From Sedimenticola sp. (GTDB lineage Bacteria; Pseudomonadota; Gammaproteobacteria; Chromatiales; Chromatiaceae), in assembly GCA_002869585.1 (NCBI GenBank), contig PKUO01000105.1, forward strand, positions 62,001 to 126,000: a DNA stretch of 64,000 nt, written 5' to 3'. Below, in pieces: positions 17,955 through 27,878 of this stretch (position 1 is its first letter; every line of letters starts with the position of its first letter). The notes beneath the pieces were generated by a model. That model was not told the origin of the DNA. It worked only from the letters and a program-made list of their open reading frames with translations, and ran no database searches. Both the position numbers and the translations under genes were made by a program.

Positions 17955-19899
17955 TGCCTACTCGCTTGATTTGAATTTCTGATTGTATATTTATCTGGTC
18001 TTCATGGGCTATAAACGACAGCTTGATCTGCGTTCCCCCTTTCTCAGGTTCACCGATCTCCAATTCACCCCCTAGCCATTCTGCCCGTTCCTTCATGATG
18101 GGCAGACCGTAATGGAGCATCATTTCACGATCGCTGGCAATACCTACACCATTATCCTCCACCACAACGGTCACCTGTCAGGAGTCACTGCAATCCAGAT
18201 AGACCCGGGCGTGGGTCGCATCGGCATGCCGGATCACGTTGGAGAGGGACTCGCGGATGATCTGCAGCACATGAATCTCGGAATTGGGATTCAGCTTACG
18301 ATTGATCAAGCGATTATCCAGCTCGATGCGAATGCCGCTTCTCTCCCTGAACTCCGCTACGGTGTCCTCGAGGGCGGCACCCAGGCCAGCCTCGCTGATG
18401 CGCAGACGGAAGGTTGTCAGTAATTCCCGCAGTTGTCTATATGCACCGTTCAGCGCGGTTCGCAACACATGGGATATCTTCAGGATATCTCCGGTCGATC
18501 GGCCATCCACCAGCTGCTTTTCCAGGCGGCTCACCTGGATCTTCAGGTATGACAGGGATTGAGCCAGTGAATCATGCAACTCCCGGGCAATAACGCTACG
18601 CTCCTCCAGCAGTGAGACCATACGGCTCTGCATGGCGCGCCGCGCCATGTTGATCGCCAGGGCGATGTGGCTTGCGACCGTTTCCAGCAGTCGCTTCTGC
18701 CAATCTTCCAGATGCTGGCCTTCGCCTTCCGGCACCTCGACCAGCAACACGCCATACTGCTCATCCTGATCCCTGATCGGGGTGGAGAAGATCATGCGTT
18801 TTCGGTGATGAAGCTGGACAATATGGGAGGTGCCATCGCCAAAGCAGAGGTTGCATTCCAGATCCTCGATGGCGTCATCCCCGAGTCTGGTTGCGGTACA
18901 GACTGTCTGCTCGTCAGCAAGATGTTTCAGACAGATCACCCCGCCTCTGATATCGATCTGCTGCTCGATATCGTTAATCACCTCCTGCAGGATCTCCTGA
19001 TTCGGCGGGGCCTCGCTCAGTCGCCTGGTCGTTAGATACAGCAGTTCCAGCGAACGGTTGCTGCGCTCCAGATCGGCGGTCTTCTCCTTGACCCGCAATT
19101 CGAGATCAGCATAAGTCTTGGACAGATCCACCGCCATGACATTGAAGGCATTACCCAACTGGCCCAGCTCATCCTCCTCCAGGTACTGGCTGCGTACTGA
19201 AAAATCGCCATGCCGGGCCGCTGTGGCACAGACCAGAAGCTCTTTCAGCGGCTTGAGCACGCTCTTCTGGGTCAGGTACATACTGACCACGGCCACCAGT
19301 AGTATCAGGACCAGGGAAACGATCTGAATCAGCCGCAGTTGCTGGATTTTGCTCTCGGCATCCAGCTCCAGCACCTTTACAAAATGGTGGATCGACTGCA
19401 CGAAGTCATCCACGTTGAACAGGTAGTACTGGCGCTGAACCCCGATTCCCTGGCCACCCAGGACACTCTCTCTGGCATTCGACTGTAGCATCACATAATC
19501 CAGCAACTGCGGCTGAATGTGCTCTTTCCACTTCTGCTCGACACTGTGATAGGCCTCCTCAACCCGAAGGCTCGAGCGTTTCGACAGTACATTGTGGATT
19601 CTTGGACTGAACAGGCGCTCCTCAAACTCATCTACCAACTCTTTTGTCCTCGCGCCCACATACTCGGATGAAACCGCGGTGCCGTGCACCAGGCTGGTGG
19701 CGATACGATAGGACTGCATGCGCAAGGTGCCCGCCTGATTGATCGCGGCGGCATAGCCTTCAGAGGTCTGAGCGATAAAACCCGAGCTGAGCATACCCAC
19801 CACCGCCAGGGTGATGATGATCGCCATGGAAAACCCCACCCGCAGTAGCAGGGATTTTTTCAGTATCTTGCTGGATGCCTTGTCTTTCTCTGTTTCCAT
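17944..19899 (-). pseudogene. narX: NarX-type nitrate sensor kinase interrupted by in-frame TGA
   Basis: Reads as one 651-residue sensor kinase if the TGA at 18178-18180 (codon 574) is ignored. Parts in order are membrane helix (about 17-40), periplasmic P-box AINQAGTLRMQSYRIA typical of nitrate sensors, second helix (about 185-207), HAMP, a central Cys-containing module (CLKH...CNLCFGDG), the histidine box RELHDSLAQSLS and the N-box RESLSNVIRHAD. Then comes the stop, and then in the same frame VVVEDNGVGI (G1 box) and a C-terminal ATPase end. The stop removes the G1 and G2 ATP-binding boxes, so the 573-residue product should lack kinase activity. I chose the ATG at 19897-19899 because GGGAG lies six bases upstream. 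Readthrough or a sequencing error would make it functional. Confidence 0.88.
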
Positions 19900-20087
19900 T
19901 ACCGGCTCCCGGGGCAGAATCAGAATGTTGAGCCTGCTGATAACGCACTCTAGAACGTGCAACGCAGAGTGACAACCCGATTGTTCCGTATAATCGCTGG
20001 AAAATCCTCCAGCAGGAATCAAGTTATTTTCGTATTTGCCCCGGCTATGAGAAAATTGCCCGTTTCCCGAATCCTAGCCGACAAAAC

Positions 20088-23000
20088 ATGCCGAAGCCGT
20101 CAACATCACCGCAATCACCGGGCCTTGCCAATCCCCTGCATCCGCCACTACCCGCCAAACCGGGGGAGAAGCTGCACTGGGGCCGTCTTTACGGGCTGAG
20201 CGATGTCCTCGCTATCGCCTCGGCGGTTGAAAGCCATGATGGCCCCCTGCTGATCGTTACCGACGATGTGAAAAGCGCCGCATTACTGGAAAACGGCCTG
20301 GCCTTTTTTCTCTCGGAACAGGCGATTCCGGTGCTCTCCTTTCCGGATTGGGAAACCCTGCCCTACGATGTCTTTTCGCCCCTGCCGGAGTTGATCTCCC
20401 AGCGTCTGTTGACCCTCTACCGCCTGCCGCAGCTGCAAAAGGGGGCACTAATCGTTCCGGTCAGCACCCTGCTCCAGCGTCTTGCGCCCAACGAGTACAT
20501 CGACAGCAACTCCTTTGTCTTTTCCGTGGGTGACCGCTTGGCGCTGGACGCCATTCGCAGGCGCCTGGACAAGGCGGGCTACCAATATGTATCCCAGGTG
20601 ATGTCCCACGGCGAATTCACCGTGCGTGGCTCCCTGCTGGACATGTTCCCCATGGGCAGCGAGATACCCTACCGCATCGACCTGTTTGACGATGAGATCG
20701 ACACCATTCGCACCTTCGATCCGGAAACCCAGCGAACCCTGGAAAAGGTTGAGCGGATTGAGTTGCTGCCTGCCCGTGAATTCCCCATGGACGAGGCCGG
20801 CATCACCCAGTTCCGACGTAAATACCGCATCACCTTCGAGGGCGACCCGCAGGGCAGCCTGATCTATCGGGAAATCTCCGACGGACGCGCCCTGGGCGGG
20901 ATCGAATACTATCTGCCGCTGTTTTTCGAGCAGACGGCAACACTGTTCGATTTTCTGCCGGAAAACCTGCTGACCATTCAGTTCGAGCAGACCCGTGACC
21001 AGGCGGAAGCATTTCTGCAAACGGTGACCAATCGCTATGAACAGCGCCGTCACGACACCGAACGGCCGATACTGGAGCCGAAACAGCTCTACCTCGGCAG
21101 CGATGAGCTGGCCGCGCAACTCAATGCACGCAGCGGCATTCTGATCCAGCGCCCGGAGATCGAAAACCGCCGCAAGGGCTTCAGCGACTTCTGTAACTTT
21201 CAGAGCAAAGCCCTGCCCCCATTGAGTATCCAGGCCAGGGCCAGCCGGCCGGCCGGGGCGCTACAGGACTTTCTCGCCAACACCGAAGAGCAGGTACTGT
21301 TTTTGGCGGAGAGCCCGGGACGCCGCGAAATTCTCAAGGAGACCCTGGGCCACTACGACATCCGCGCCACCACCCTGGAGGGCTGGGGGGCTTTTCGCGC
21401 GTCCGACAGCAGGTTTGGACTGGCCGTTTCGCCCCTGGAAGATGGTCTCTGGCTGGATCAACAGGGCCTGATCATCATCAGTGAAACCCTGCTCCTGGGA
21501 GAGCGTGTAAAACAGGAACGCCGTCGCCGGGCCAAGTACAAGGATGCCGACCAGATCGTCCGCAACCTGACCGAGCTGCACATCGGCGCGCCGGTTGTCC
21601 ACGAGGATCATGGCGTCGGCCGCTATCTCGGCCTGCAGACGCTGGAAGTAAGCGGCATGGCCACCGAGTTCCTCACCCTGGAGTATGCCCGTGGCGACAA
21701 ACTCTACGTGCCGGTCTCCTCACTCCACCTGATCAGCCGTTACTCCGGGGCATCGCCGGAAAATGCCCCCCTGCACCGGCTGGGTGGCGACCTGTGGGAG
21801 AAGACCAAACGCAAGGCGGCGGAAAAGGTGCGCGATGTTGCCGCTGAACTGCTGGAGATCTACGCACGGCGCGCGGCCAACCAGGGGTTTGCCTTCCCCG
21901 AAACGGGCGATGAATATGCCAGCTTTGCGGCGACCTTTGAATTTGAGGAGACTCCGGACCAGCAGCAGGCGATTGACGCGGTAATCAGCGACATGGCCTC
22001 ACCACACCCGATGGACCGAGTTGTCTGCGGCGATGTCGGCTTCGGCAAAACCGAAGTGGCGATGCGCGCGGCATTCATGGCCGTGCAGGGTGGTAAACAG
22101 GTTGCTGCTCTGGTGCCCACCACCCTGCTCGCCCAGCAGCATTTCGAGAACTTCTCCGACCGTTTCGCCGACTGGCCGGTAAAGGTGGAGAGCCTGTCGC
22201 GGTTTCGCACCGGCAAGCAGCTCAAGACCATTATCGAGGGTCTGACAAACGGCAAGGTGGATATCGTCATCGGCACCCACAAACTGCTCCAGGACGACAT
22301 CAAATTTAAGAACCTGGGGCTGGTGATCATCGACGAAGAGCACCGCTTTGGGGTGCGCCACAAGGAGAAATTCAAAAGCCTGCGAAGCGAGGTGGACATG
22401 CTGACCCTGACCGCCACGCCGATTCCCCGAACCCTGAGCATGTCCATGTCGGGCATGCGTGACCTGTCGATCATCGCCACACCGCCTACCGCGCGCCATC
22501 CGATCAAGACCTTCATCAACCAGTGGAACGACGCCACCATTGTCGAGGCCTGCCAGCGCGAGCTGAAACGCGGTGGCCAGGTCTTTTTCCTGCACAATGA
22601 AGTCAGCACCATTGATAATATGGCCAACAAGCTCGAACAGCTGATGCCTGGTGTACGCATCCAGGTGGCCCACGGCCAGATGCGCGAGCGGGATCTGGAA
22701 GCCATCATGCGCGACTTCTACCACCAGCGCTTCAATATCCTGGTCTGCACCACCATTGTCGAGAGCGGCATTGACGTCCCCAGCGCCAACACCATCATCA
22801 TCAACCGCGCCGACAAGCTGGGGCTGGCCCAGCTGCACCAGCTGCGCGGCCGGGTCGGTCGTTCCCATCATCGCGCCTACGCCTACCTGATCACTCCGCC
22901 GGCCAAAAACATGACGCCGGATGCGCGCAAGCGCCTGGAGGCGATCGAATCACTGGAAGAGCTGGGGGCTGGATTCACCCTGGCAACCCACGATCTGGAA

Positions 23001-23588
23001 ATCCGTGGCGCGGGCGAACTGCTGGGAGACGAACAGAGCGGTCAGATCCACGAAATCGGCTTTACCCTCTATACTGAGTTGCTGGAACGGGCGGTTAAGG
23101 CACTGAAAGCCGGGAAACAACCGGATCTGGACCGTCCCCTGGACCACGGCGCCGAAGTCGATCTGCAACTCCCCGCCCTGCTGCCGGATGACTACCTGCC
23201 GGATGTGCACAGCCGTCTGGTGCTCTACAAGCGCATTGCCAGCGCCGCCGACCACGCGGAGTTGCGCGAGCTTCAGGTCGAGATGATCGACCGCTTCGGT
23301 CTGCTGCCGGAACACGCCAAGGCCCTGTTCGGCATTACCGAGCTGAAATTGAAGGCGACGCCCCTGGGTATCAGAAAGATCGAAGCCGGTCCGGCCGGTG
23401 GGCGCATCCTTTTCGAGGGCACACCTGCCATCGATCCGGGACACATGATCCGACTGATTCAGACCCGTCCCAAGGAGTTCAAGCTGGATGGCGGCGACCG
23501 GATCCGGTTTTACGCCAACCTGGAAGATCGGCAGAAACGCATCGATCGTGTTTCCGGGGTGTTGGATCTCCTCAGCGGCAGGCAATAA
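20088..23588 (+). CDS. mfd: Transcription-repair coupling factor Mfd
   Basis: Removes RNA polymerase stalled at DNA damage and recruits UvrA. The 1166 residues match the usual length (1148 in E. coli). Domains run as UvrB-like region (about 25-350), RNA-polymerase-interaction domain (about 490-560, with VVHEDHGVGRYLGL), the SF2 translocase and the C-terminal TRCF domain. Walker A is GDVGFGKTEV and the DExH box is DEEH (VIIDEEHRFG). The late helicase motif QLRGRVGRS is intact. Transcribed divergently from narX. Confidence 0.97.
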   Translation: MPKPSTSPQSPGLANPLHPPLPAKPGEKLHWGRLYGLSDVLAIASAVESHDGPLLIVTDDVKSAALLENGLAFFLSEQAIPVLSFPDWETLPYDVFSPLPELISQRLLTLYRLPQLQKGALIVPVSTLLQRLAPNEYIDSNSFVFSVGDRLALDAIRRRLDKAGYQYVSQVMSHGEFTVRGSLLDMFPMGSEIPYRIDLFDDEIDTIRTFDPETQRTLEKVERIELLPAREFPMDEAGITQFRRKYRITFEGDPQGSLIYREISDGRALGGIEYYLPLFFEQTATLFDFLPENLLTIQFEQTRDQAEAFLQTVTNRYEQRRHDTERPILEPKQLYLGSDELAAQLNARSGILIQRPEIENRRKGFSDFCNFQSKALPPLSIQARASRPAGALQDFLANTEEQVLFLAESPGRREILKETLGHYDIRATTLEGWGAFRASDSRFGLAVSPLEDGLWLDQQGLIIISETLLLGERVKQERRRRAKYKDADQIVRNLTELHIGAPVVHEDHGVGRYLGLQTLEVSGMATEFLTLEYARGDKLYVPVSSLHLISRYSGASPENAPLHRLGGDLWEKTKRKAAEKVRDVAAELLEIYARRAANQGFAFPETGDEYASFAATFEFEETPDQQQAIDAVISDMASPHPMDRVVCGDVGFGKTEVAMRAAFMAVQGGKQVAALVPTTLLAQQHFENFSDRFADWPVKVESLSRFRTGKQLKTIIEGLTNGKVDIVIGTHKLLQDDIKFKNLGLVIIDEEHRFGVRHKEKFKSLRSEVDMLTLTATPIPRTLSMSMSGMRDLSIIATPPTARHPIKTFINQWNDATIVEACQRELKRGGQVFFLHNEVSTIDNMANKLEQLMPGVRIQVAHGQMRERDLEAIMRDFYHQRFNILVCTTIVESGIDVPSANTIIINRADKLGLAQLHQLRGRVGRSHHRAYAYLITPPAKNMTPDARKRLEAIESLEELGAGFTLATHDLEIRGAGELLGDEQSGQIHEIGFTLYTELLERAVKALKAGKQPDLDRPLDHGAEVDLQLPALLPDDYLPDVHSRLVLYKRIASAADHAELRELQVEMIDRFGLLPEHAKALFGITELKLKATPLGIRKIEAGPAGGRILFEGTPAIDPGHMIRLIQTRPKEFKLDGGDRIRFYANLEDRQKRIDRVSGVLDLLSGRQ

Positions 23589-23681
23589 TCGCGATCAACC
23601 AAGCAAGGCTATACATTTTCCTCTATCCTGCGCAAAATGTGGCCTGATATTTTTGATATAAAAAGTGACCGACCCGCATCC

Positions 23682-24347
23682 ATGAACAGACTTCTCCTGA
23701 TACTACTGCTGCTGAGCATGCCTCTGGGCAATCCCCTGGCGCAGTCGGCAACGCCGTTTTTCGACATAGAGCTGTTGCTGTTTGAGCGCACCAGCCCCAA
23801 TGCCGGAAACAGCGAGGCCTGGTCTTCCGATACCCGGATACCCTTTCAGCCCAATGTGGTTCGTATCCAGTCTGAGTCTGTCGCGGGTTATCGTCTGCTA
23901 CCGGAGAACCATCGGCAGTTGTCTCCCGATGCCTACACACTGGAGCGCTCCGGGCGATTCAAAACCCTGGCGCACCTCAACTGGCGTCAACCAGGGCTGA
24001 GCAAATCCAGGGCCAAAGCTGTCTATATCAGCGGGGGTGGTCTGGAAGGTACGGTGACCATCAGTCTCAGCCGTTTTCTGCATGTCGATTTTGACATGCT
24101 GCTCAACCGCTTCTCGCCCCAGCGTGGCGAGTACAAGACTTACGCCTTCAACGAACACCGAAAGATGCGTAGTGGTGAACTCCACTATGTCGATCACCCG
24201 CTGATCGGCGCCCTCATCAAAATCGAGCGCTACGATCAGCCGACCCCTGATCTTCCGGACACCGAACCGCAGGAGGGAATGCAGGAAATGGGTAGCGAAA
24301 ATACGAATAACCCGCCTCTGGAGACTGAAGAGACACCCTCAGATTAA
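23682..24347 (+). CDS. CsiV-family peptidoglycan-binding-like exported protein
   Basis: A 221-residue exported protein resembling CsiV, a periplasmic protein found after mfd in many gammaproteobacteria. The signal peptide is clear (LLLILLLLSMPLGNPLAQS). The mature protein begins with the family feature FFDIELLLFERTSP and contains LTHLNWRQPGL-like KTLAHLNWRQPG. The frame is open from 23637, but the ATG at 23682 starts directly with the signal peptide and is preferred. The C-terminus is acidic and low in complexity. CsiV affects chitin-utilisation signalling in Vibrio cholerae; the role here is unknown. Confidence 0.75.
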   Translation: MNRLLLILLLLSMPLGNPLAQSATPFFDIELLLFERTSPNAGNSEAWSSDTRIPFQPNVVRIQSESVAGYRLLPENHRQLSPDAYTLERSGRFKTLAHLNWRQPGLSKSRAKAVYISGGGLEGTVTISLSRFLHVDFDMLLNRFSPQRGEYKTYAFNEHRKMRSGELHYVDHPLIGALIKIERYDQPTPDLPDTEPQEGMQEMGSENTNNPPLETEETPSD

Positions 24348-24369
24348 CGAGAATCGCACTTATCTGATT

Positions 24370-24636
24370 TCAGACATCGGTATATTTTGAACCCTGCCGG
24401 GCCGTCTGCCCACACTGCTGCCTGATCCGCACAGACAACGCCACCACTCCCGCACCGCATAGCGTCGCGCCGAGAATGATATCCACCGGTGGGGCAAAAA
24501 ACACCAGAATCAGGATACCGTGCAGGATGAACAGATAAGGGATGGATTCGTAAAAGGCCGTCGGCCACCAGCACCGTTTTTCCATCCAGCAGGGCAACAG
24601 ATAATCTTCACTACTTTTTCTTGAATGCGCTTTCAT
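24370..24636 (-). CDS. Small membrane protein of unknown function
   Basis: An 88-residue protein I do not recognise. Two hydrophobic segments (about SIPYLFILHGILILVFF and IILGATLCGAGVVALSVRI) suggest a helical hairpin in the inner membrane, with a Cys/Trp-rich N-terminus (PCWMEKRCWWP). A GAGG-containing stretch precedes the ATG at 24634-24636. It converges on the CsiV-like gene with 22 bases between stops. The frame could be fortuitous, but length, membrane pattern and ribosome-binding site favour a gene. Confidence 0.55.
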   Translation of the reverse strand: MKAHSRKSSEDYLLPCWMEKRCWWPTAFYESIPYLFILHGILILVFFAPPVDIILGATLCGAGVVALSVRIRQQCGQTARQGSKYTDV

Positions 24637-25015
24637 TACTACCTACCTCACTACCAGGAAGCGCTGTGACAGAGACAATCTCGAAATGTGGGGATGACTG
24701 CTTGGAAGACCCCGCATTTGCCACAACAATTGCCGTCTCGAATTCTATAATCTGTTAGCGGCCCACCGCTTCGATTTATTAGTGGCAAATAGTGATATGG
24801 ATCAACTGATATTGAACTAAGCAGACTCTTTAATTTTCTTGAAATACAATTATTTAACTATATTAACAGACACTCCGGAACCTCCCCTTGCAGACCGGCC
24901 CTGATCTCAAATATCCCCCATGCAATCCGTGTTGTAATGGATGGAACAAAGCCATAGGCTTTAGAAGAGCAACCGGTTCCAGTCCAGATGTGCCATTGAA
25001 TAAGGATGTGATGCC
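24637..25015. other. 379-base intergenic region before transaldolase, with a long-spaced inverted repeat
   Basis: No coding frame is supported. Perfect 9-base arms ATTTGCCAC (24716-24724) and GTGGCAAAT (24782-24790) enclose 57 bases that themselves contain a small hairpin, GCGG-CCCA-CCGC (24758-24769). Downstream, 24820-24870 is AT-rich and could hold the transaldolase promoter. AAGGA before 25016 is the probable ribosome-binding site. Confidence 0.4.
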
Positions 25016-25969
25016 ATGCCAGACAAATTAACCCAGTTAAAAACCATGACTGTTGTCGTAGCCGATACCGGTGAATTCGAACTGGTGAAGGAGTATGCCC
25101 CTGATGATGCGACCACCAACCCGTCACTGATTCTCAAGGCCGCCAAGCAGACCCAATATGCCCATCTGATTTCAGAGGCGATTGATTGGGCCAGGCAACA
25201 GGAAAACCAGGCTGATTTCCTGAGCAACTGTATCGACCGGCTGTTTGTCACATTCGGCAGAGAACTCCTGAAGTTGCTGCCTGGACGGGTATCAACCGAG
25301 GTGGATGCACGGCTCTCTTTCGATACAGAAGCGACCATCAAGCGCACCAGGCGCATCATCAAGCTTTACGAGGCGGCCGGCATCAGCCGGGAACGCATCC
25401 TGATCAAGATCGCCTCGACCTGGGAAGGGATATGCGCCGCGGAGGTGCTGGAAAAAGAGGGCATTCACTGTAATCTGACCCTGCTGTTCAGCTTCAGCCA
25501 GGCGGTTGCCTGTGCTGAGGCCGGCATCACCCTGATTTCGCCTTTTGTCGGGCGTATTCTGGACTGGCATAAAAAGGCGACAGGCCAGGAGTACACGGCG
25601 GCCGAAGACCCCGGTGTGCTCTCCGTGAAACAGATCTACAACTATTACAAGAAATTCGACTATCCCACCATTGTCATGGGGGCAAGTTTCAGAAACTCCG
25701 GCGAAATCGAGGAGTTGGCCGGTTGCGATCGATTGACCATCAGCCCGACGCTGATGGCGGAGTTGCAGGCTGATCAGCGACCCTTGCCGAGAAAACTCTC
25801 GGTTGAATCGGCCAAGGCCATGGATATCGAGAGAATCGGGATCGATGAGAAACGCTTTCGCTGGATGCTGAACGAAGACGCCATGGCCACGGAAAAGCTG
25901 GCCGAAGGCATACGCTCATTCAGTCGGGATATCGAAAAACTCGAGGAGATGATTCTCGCACAGTCCTGA
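25016..25969 (+). CDS. tal: Transaldolase
   Basis: Transfers a three-carbon dihydroxyacetone unit between sugar phosphates in the non-oxidative pentose phosphate pathway. It is a class I aldolase-type (TalB-like) enzyme of 317 residues, as in E. coli. The N-terminal signature [12 protein letters not shown] is complete. The Schiff-base lysine lies in [19 protein letters not shown]. Start ATG 25016-25018 (MPDKLTQLK), with AAGGA upstream. It stands alone with small genes converging on it from the right. Confidence 0.96.
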   Translation: MPDKLTQLKTMTVVVADTGEFELVKEYAPDDATTNPSLILKAAKQTQYAHLISEAIDWARQQENQADFLSNCIDRLFVTFGRELLKLLPGRVSTEVDARLSFDTEATIKRTRRIIKLYEAAGISRERILIKIASTWEGICAAEVLEKEGIHCNLTLLFSFSQAVACAEAGITLISPFVGRILDWHKKATGQEYTAAEDPGVLSVKQIYNYYKKFDYPTIVMGASFRNSGEIEELAGCDRLTISPTLMAELQADQRPLPRKLSVESAKAMDIERIGIDEKRFRWMLNEDAMATEKLAEGIRSFSRDIEKLEEMILAQS

Positions 25970-25988
25970 GTTGAGTCCAGTTCTCCAC

Positions 25989-26300
25989 CTACTGCATGCC
26001 TTGGATCAGCTGACCCAGTATACGGGTGCAGTCGGAATCTGACAGATCATTCACGATCGACCTGTCCGTCAACGTTATATTGTCCGCCAGCGGTGGGTAC
26101 CTGGTTTTTATCTCATGGCCGGTCTTTTCCGAAAGCTCAAGAAGTTGATCTTTGGACAGGTAACCATCCCTGACCGCCACCTCACCCATAACACACAGGG
26201 AAGCAATGACGTCACCTTTTCCCAGATATTTTCCACCCAGGTAGATCCCCAGAACGAGACACCCCGCCGCGAAGAATGTAGTAAATAACGATGCCTTCAT
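25989..26300 (-). CDS. Small membrane-anchored protein of unknown function
   Basis: A 103-residue protein not recognised. Residues about 5-25 are hydrophobic (TTFFAAGCLVLGIYLGG), an uncleaved anchor or a signal peptide; a lipobox is not convincing. The remainder is polar and probably periplasmic, with two cysteines (SLCVMG and SDCTRIL) that might form a disulfide. Start ATG at 26298-26300. It converges with transaldolase, with 19 bases between the stops. Confidence 0.55.
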   Translation of the reverse strand: MKASLFTTFFAAGCLVLGIYLGGKYLGKGDVIASLCVMGEVAVRDGYLSKDQLLELSEKTGHEIKTRYPPLADNITLTDRSIVNDLSDSDCTRILGQLIQGMQ

Positions 26301-26405
26301 TTTTTATCCAATAATCCAGAGAAATACATCAAGCGTGTCTTGATCAGACATGCCGGAGAATCCGTAATCAGTAATACCCTAGTCAAGCCCAGAAGCGTCT
26401 GTTCC

Positions 26406-26834
26406 TCATTTTATCAGCTTGGCATTCGCCGCATCCCAACACCAGCTATTTTCACCTGTCAGATGAACTCCGCCAATCCAGCAGTCAAGGTCATGAATCT
26501 CAAGCCAGTTCAAGTCACCGTTCAACACCGCCAATCCCGTCTGGGTAATGGAGAGTCGCTGGTCAGGCGTTACCGGCAAGGTTAATACCTTGCTTCCGGT
26601 GGACAGGCTTAACAATGGAGGATCGGACTGCAAAAACTGATTGATAATATCCCAGAAAACCACATCGCCCATGAACCATCGCTCTTCGCTGGCCTGATAG
26701 GCGCCGAACAGCTCGCCCGGACTTTGCCGGCCCTCGGCTAGTGGCAGACCCGCTTTTTGCATGATCGTGACAGCAGAGTCGCCATTGGTGATATTGAGTG
26801 TGGGTTTCATCTGGGGATTCACATTTCCAGCCAT
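26406..26834 (-). pseudogene. DUF1835-family protein shortened by an in-frame internal deletion
   Basis: A 142-residue frame that joins two ends of a DUF1835-type protein, which is normally near 280-300 residues. The N-terminal piece TLNITNGDSAVTIMQKAGLP matches the family start. The usual next segment (LPWxDVLHEGP) and the whole middle are missing. The C-terminal piece resumes at LAEGRQSPGELFGAYQASEE and continues through FMGDVVFW, the LT-like stretch and the late WIGGVHLTG signature. The join lies near residue 31-32, around 26740. The frame is preserved, so a small product may still be made. The function of the family is unknown. My family call is by pattern recall and needs a profile search. 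Confidence 0.6.
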
Positions 26835-26868
26835 GCAAAAAATACTGAGTGGAACGTTATTAAATAAC

Positions 26869-27414
26869 TTAGCCTTTAAAGGCCTCTTTCGAGTTCAGAT
26901 ATTCCAGCTCATCCACCGTGCTTTCGCGACCCAGTATCTCATTGCGGTGTGGAAAACGGCCAAATCTTTCTACAATCGCGTAATGGTGTTTTGCAAATTG
27001 GGCATTTGACGCCAGTCCTGCCTTGGTAAACAACGCTACCGATAACGTCTGATCAGCGAGATCTTCACTGTGCATCAGGGGCATGTACAGAAATGCCAGT
27101 CGATCTTTGGGCAATTGCCGATCAAACCCCTGCTCGACTGCCCACTTGGATAAATCGATGGCCAACCTCTCGGTTGCAAAGCTTTCAGCCTTGCCCCGGA
27201 ACATATTCAGCGGAAACTGATCCAGCACAATGGCCAGCGCCAAGGCCCCTGTCGGACTGTTTCGCCAGGAGGCATCCAGGACCCCTGCCGAAGCATCCTC
27301 CCAGAGCGCTTTAAATCTGTCCCTGATTTCCCGATCTATCTCAGGCGTGGAGGAGAACCAGTGTTTTCTTATGCGCTCAGAGAACCAATAGTCGATCACA
27401 TCCTCTGGCGTCAT
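26869..27414 (-). CDS. DUF924 family protein
   Basis: A 181-residue all-helical protein of the DUF924 (UPF0721-like, TPR-resembling) family, function unknown. Family markers are the start TPEDVIDYWFSE, the WFSSTPEIDREIRDRF segment, ALAIVLDQFPLNMFRG, FLYMPLMHSED and RFGRFPHRNEILGR. The ATG at 27412-27414 overlaps the stop of the upstream DUF442-like gene by four bases (ATGA), so they are co-translated. Confidence 0.88.
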   Translation of the reverse strand: MTPEDVIDYWFSERIRKHWFSSTPEIDREIRDRFKALWEDASAGVLDASWRNSPTGALALAIVLDQFPLNMFRGKAESFATERLAIDLSKWAVEQGFDRQLPKDRLAFLYMPLMHSEDLADQTLSVALFTKAGLASNAQFAKHHYAIVERFGRFPHRNEILGRESTVDELEYLNSKEAFKG

Positions 27415-27869
27415 GATTGTTTTGCAAGTCCGATATCAGAAAGTGTCATGAATTTCTGCCAGGTTTCGTTGGGATTCCAGCCTGGGAGCATCACCTTTTT
27501 TGCCTCCGATAACGGGACCCCAAGCGCCAGCCTGTAGTGCTGATACAGGAAAGCCGAAACCCGGTAATTCAGCACACAGTGAACCCACACTTTATCTTTC
27601 GGGAAAGCTTGCATAATCTGAATAAAATCTCGCAGGTGTCGGCTGTCAGGCGCTTCGAATGGGACAGGAATATGCACGTATCTCATACCCAGGGCGGTGA
27701 CGATATTACCCTCTTCGGGAATGGCATTTTCCGAATTCGGCATGGCGAGGTTGATGACGGCGTGATAGCCAGCCTCGGCAATTGCTTTGAACTGGCGATC
27801 CTCCGGTTGACCCGAGGAGGCCAGCCGGTCGGAAACCTGGATGTAGTTCAAAATAGTCTCAACACCCAT
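27411..27869 (-). CDS. DUF442 / protein-tyrosine-phosphatase-like protein
   Basis: A 152-residue protein of the tyrosine-phosphatase-like DUF442 family. The start VSDRLASSGQPEDRQFKAIAE is typical, as is the active-site loop VHCVLNYRVSAF, where Cys and Arg are four residues apart as often seen in this subgroup. A phosphatase role is inferred, not shown. It is coupled to the DUF924 gene by a four-base overlap and lies nine bases downstream of the cytochrome c gene. Confidence 0.8.
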   Translation of the reverse strand: MGVETILNYIQVSDRLASSGQPEDRQFKAIAEAGYHAVINLAMPNSENAIPEEGNIVTALGMRYVHIPVPFEAPDSRHLRDFIQIMQAFPKDKVWVHCVLNYRVSAFLYQHYRLALGVPLSEAKKVMLPGWNPNETWQKFMTLSDIGLAKQS

Positions 27870-27878
27870 GCACGCAAC

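Noticed and set aside
18178-18180. TGA in narX as selenocysteine codon
   Set aside because: No SECIS-like hairpin is evident next to it, histidine kinases have no known selenocysteine at this place, and the other three interrupted genes use TAG or TAA.
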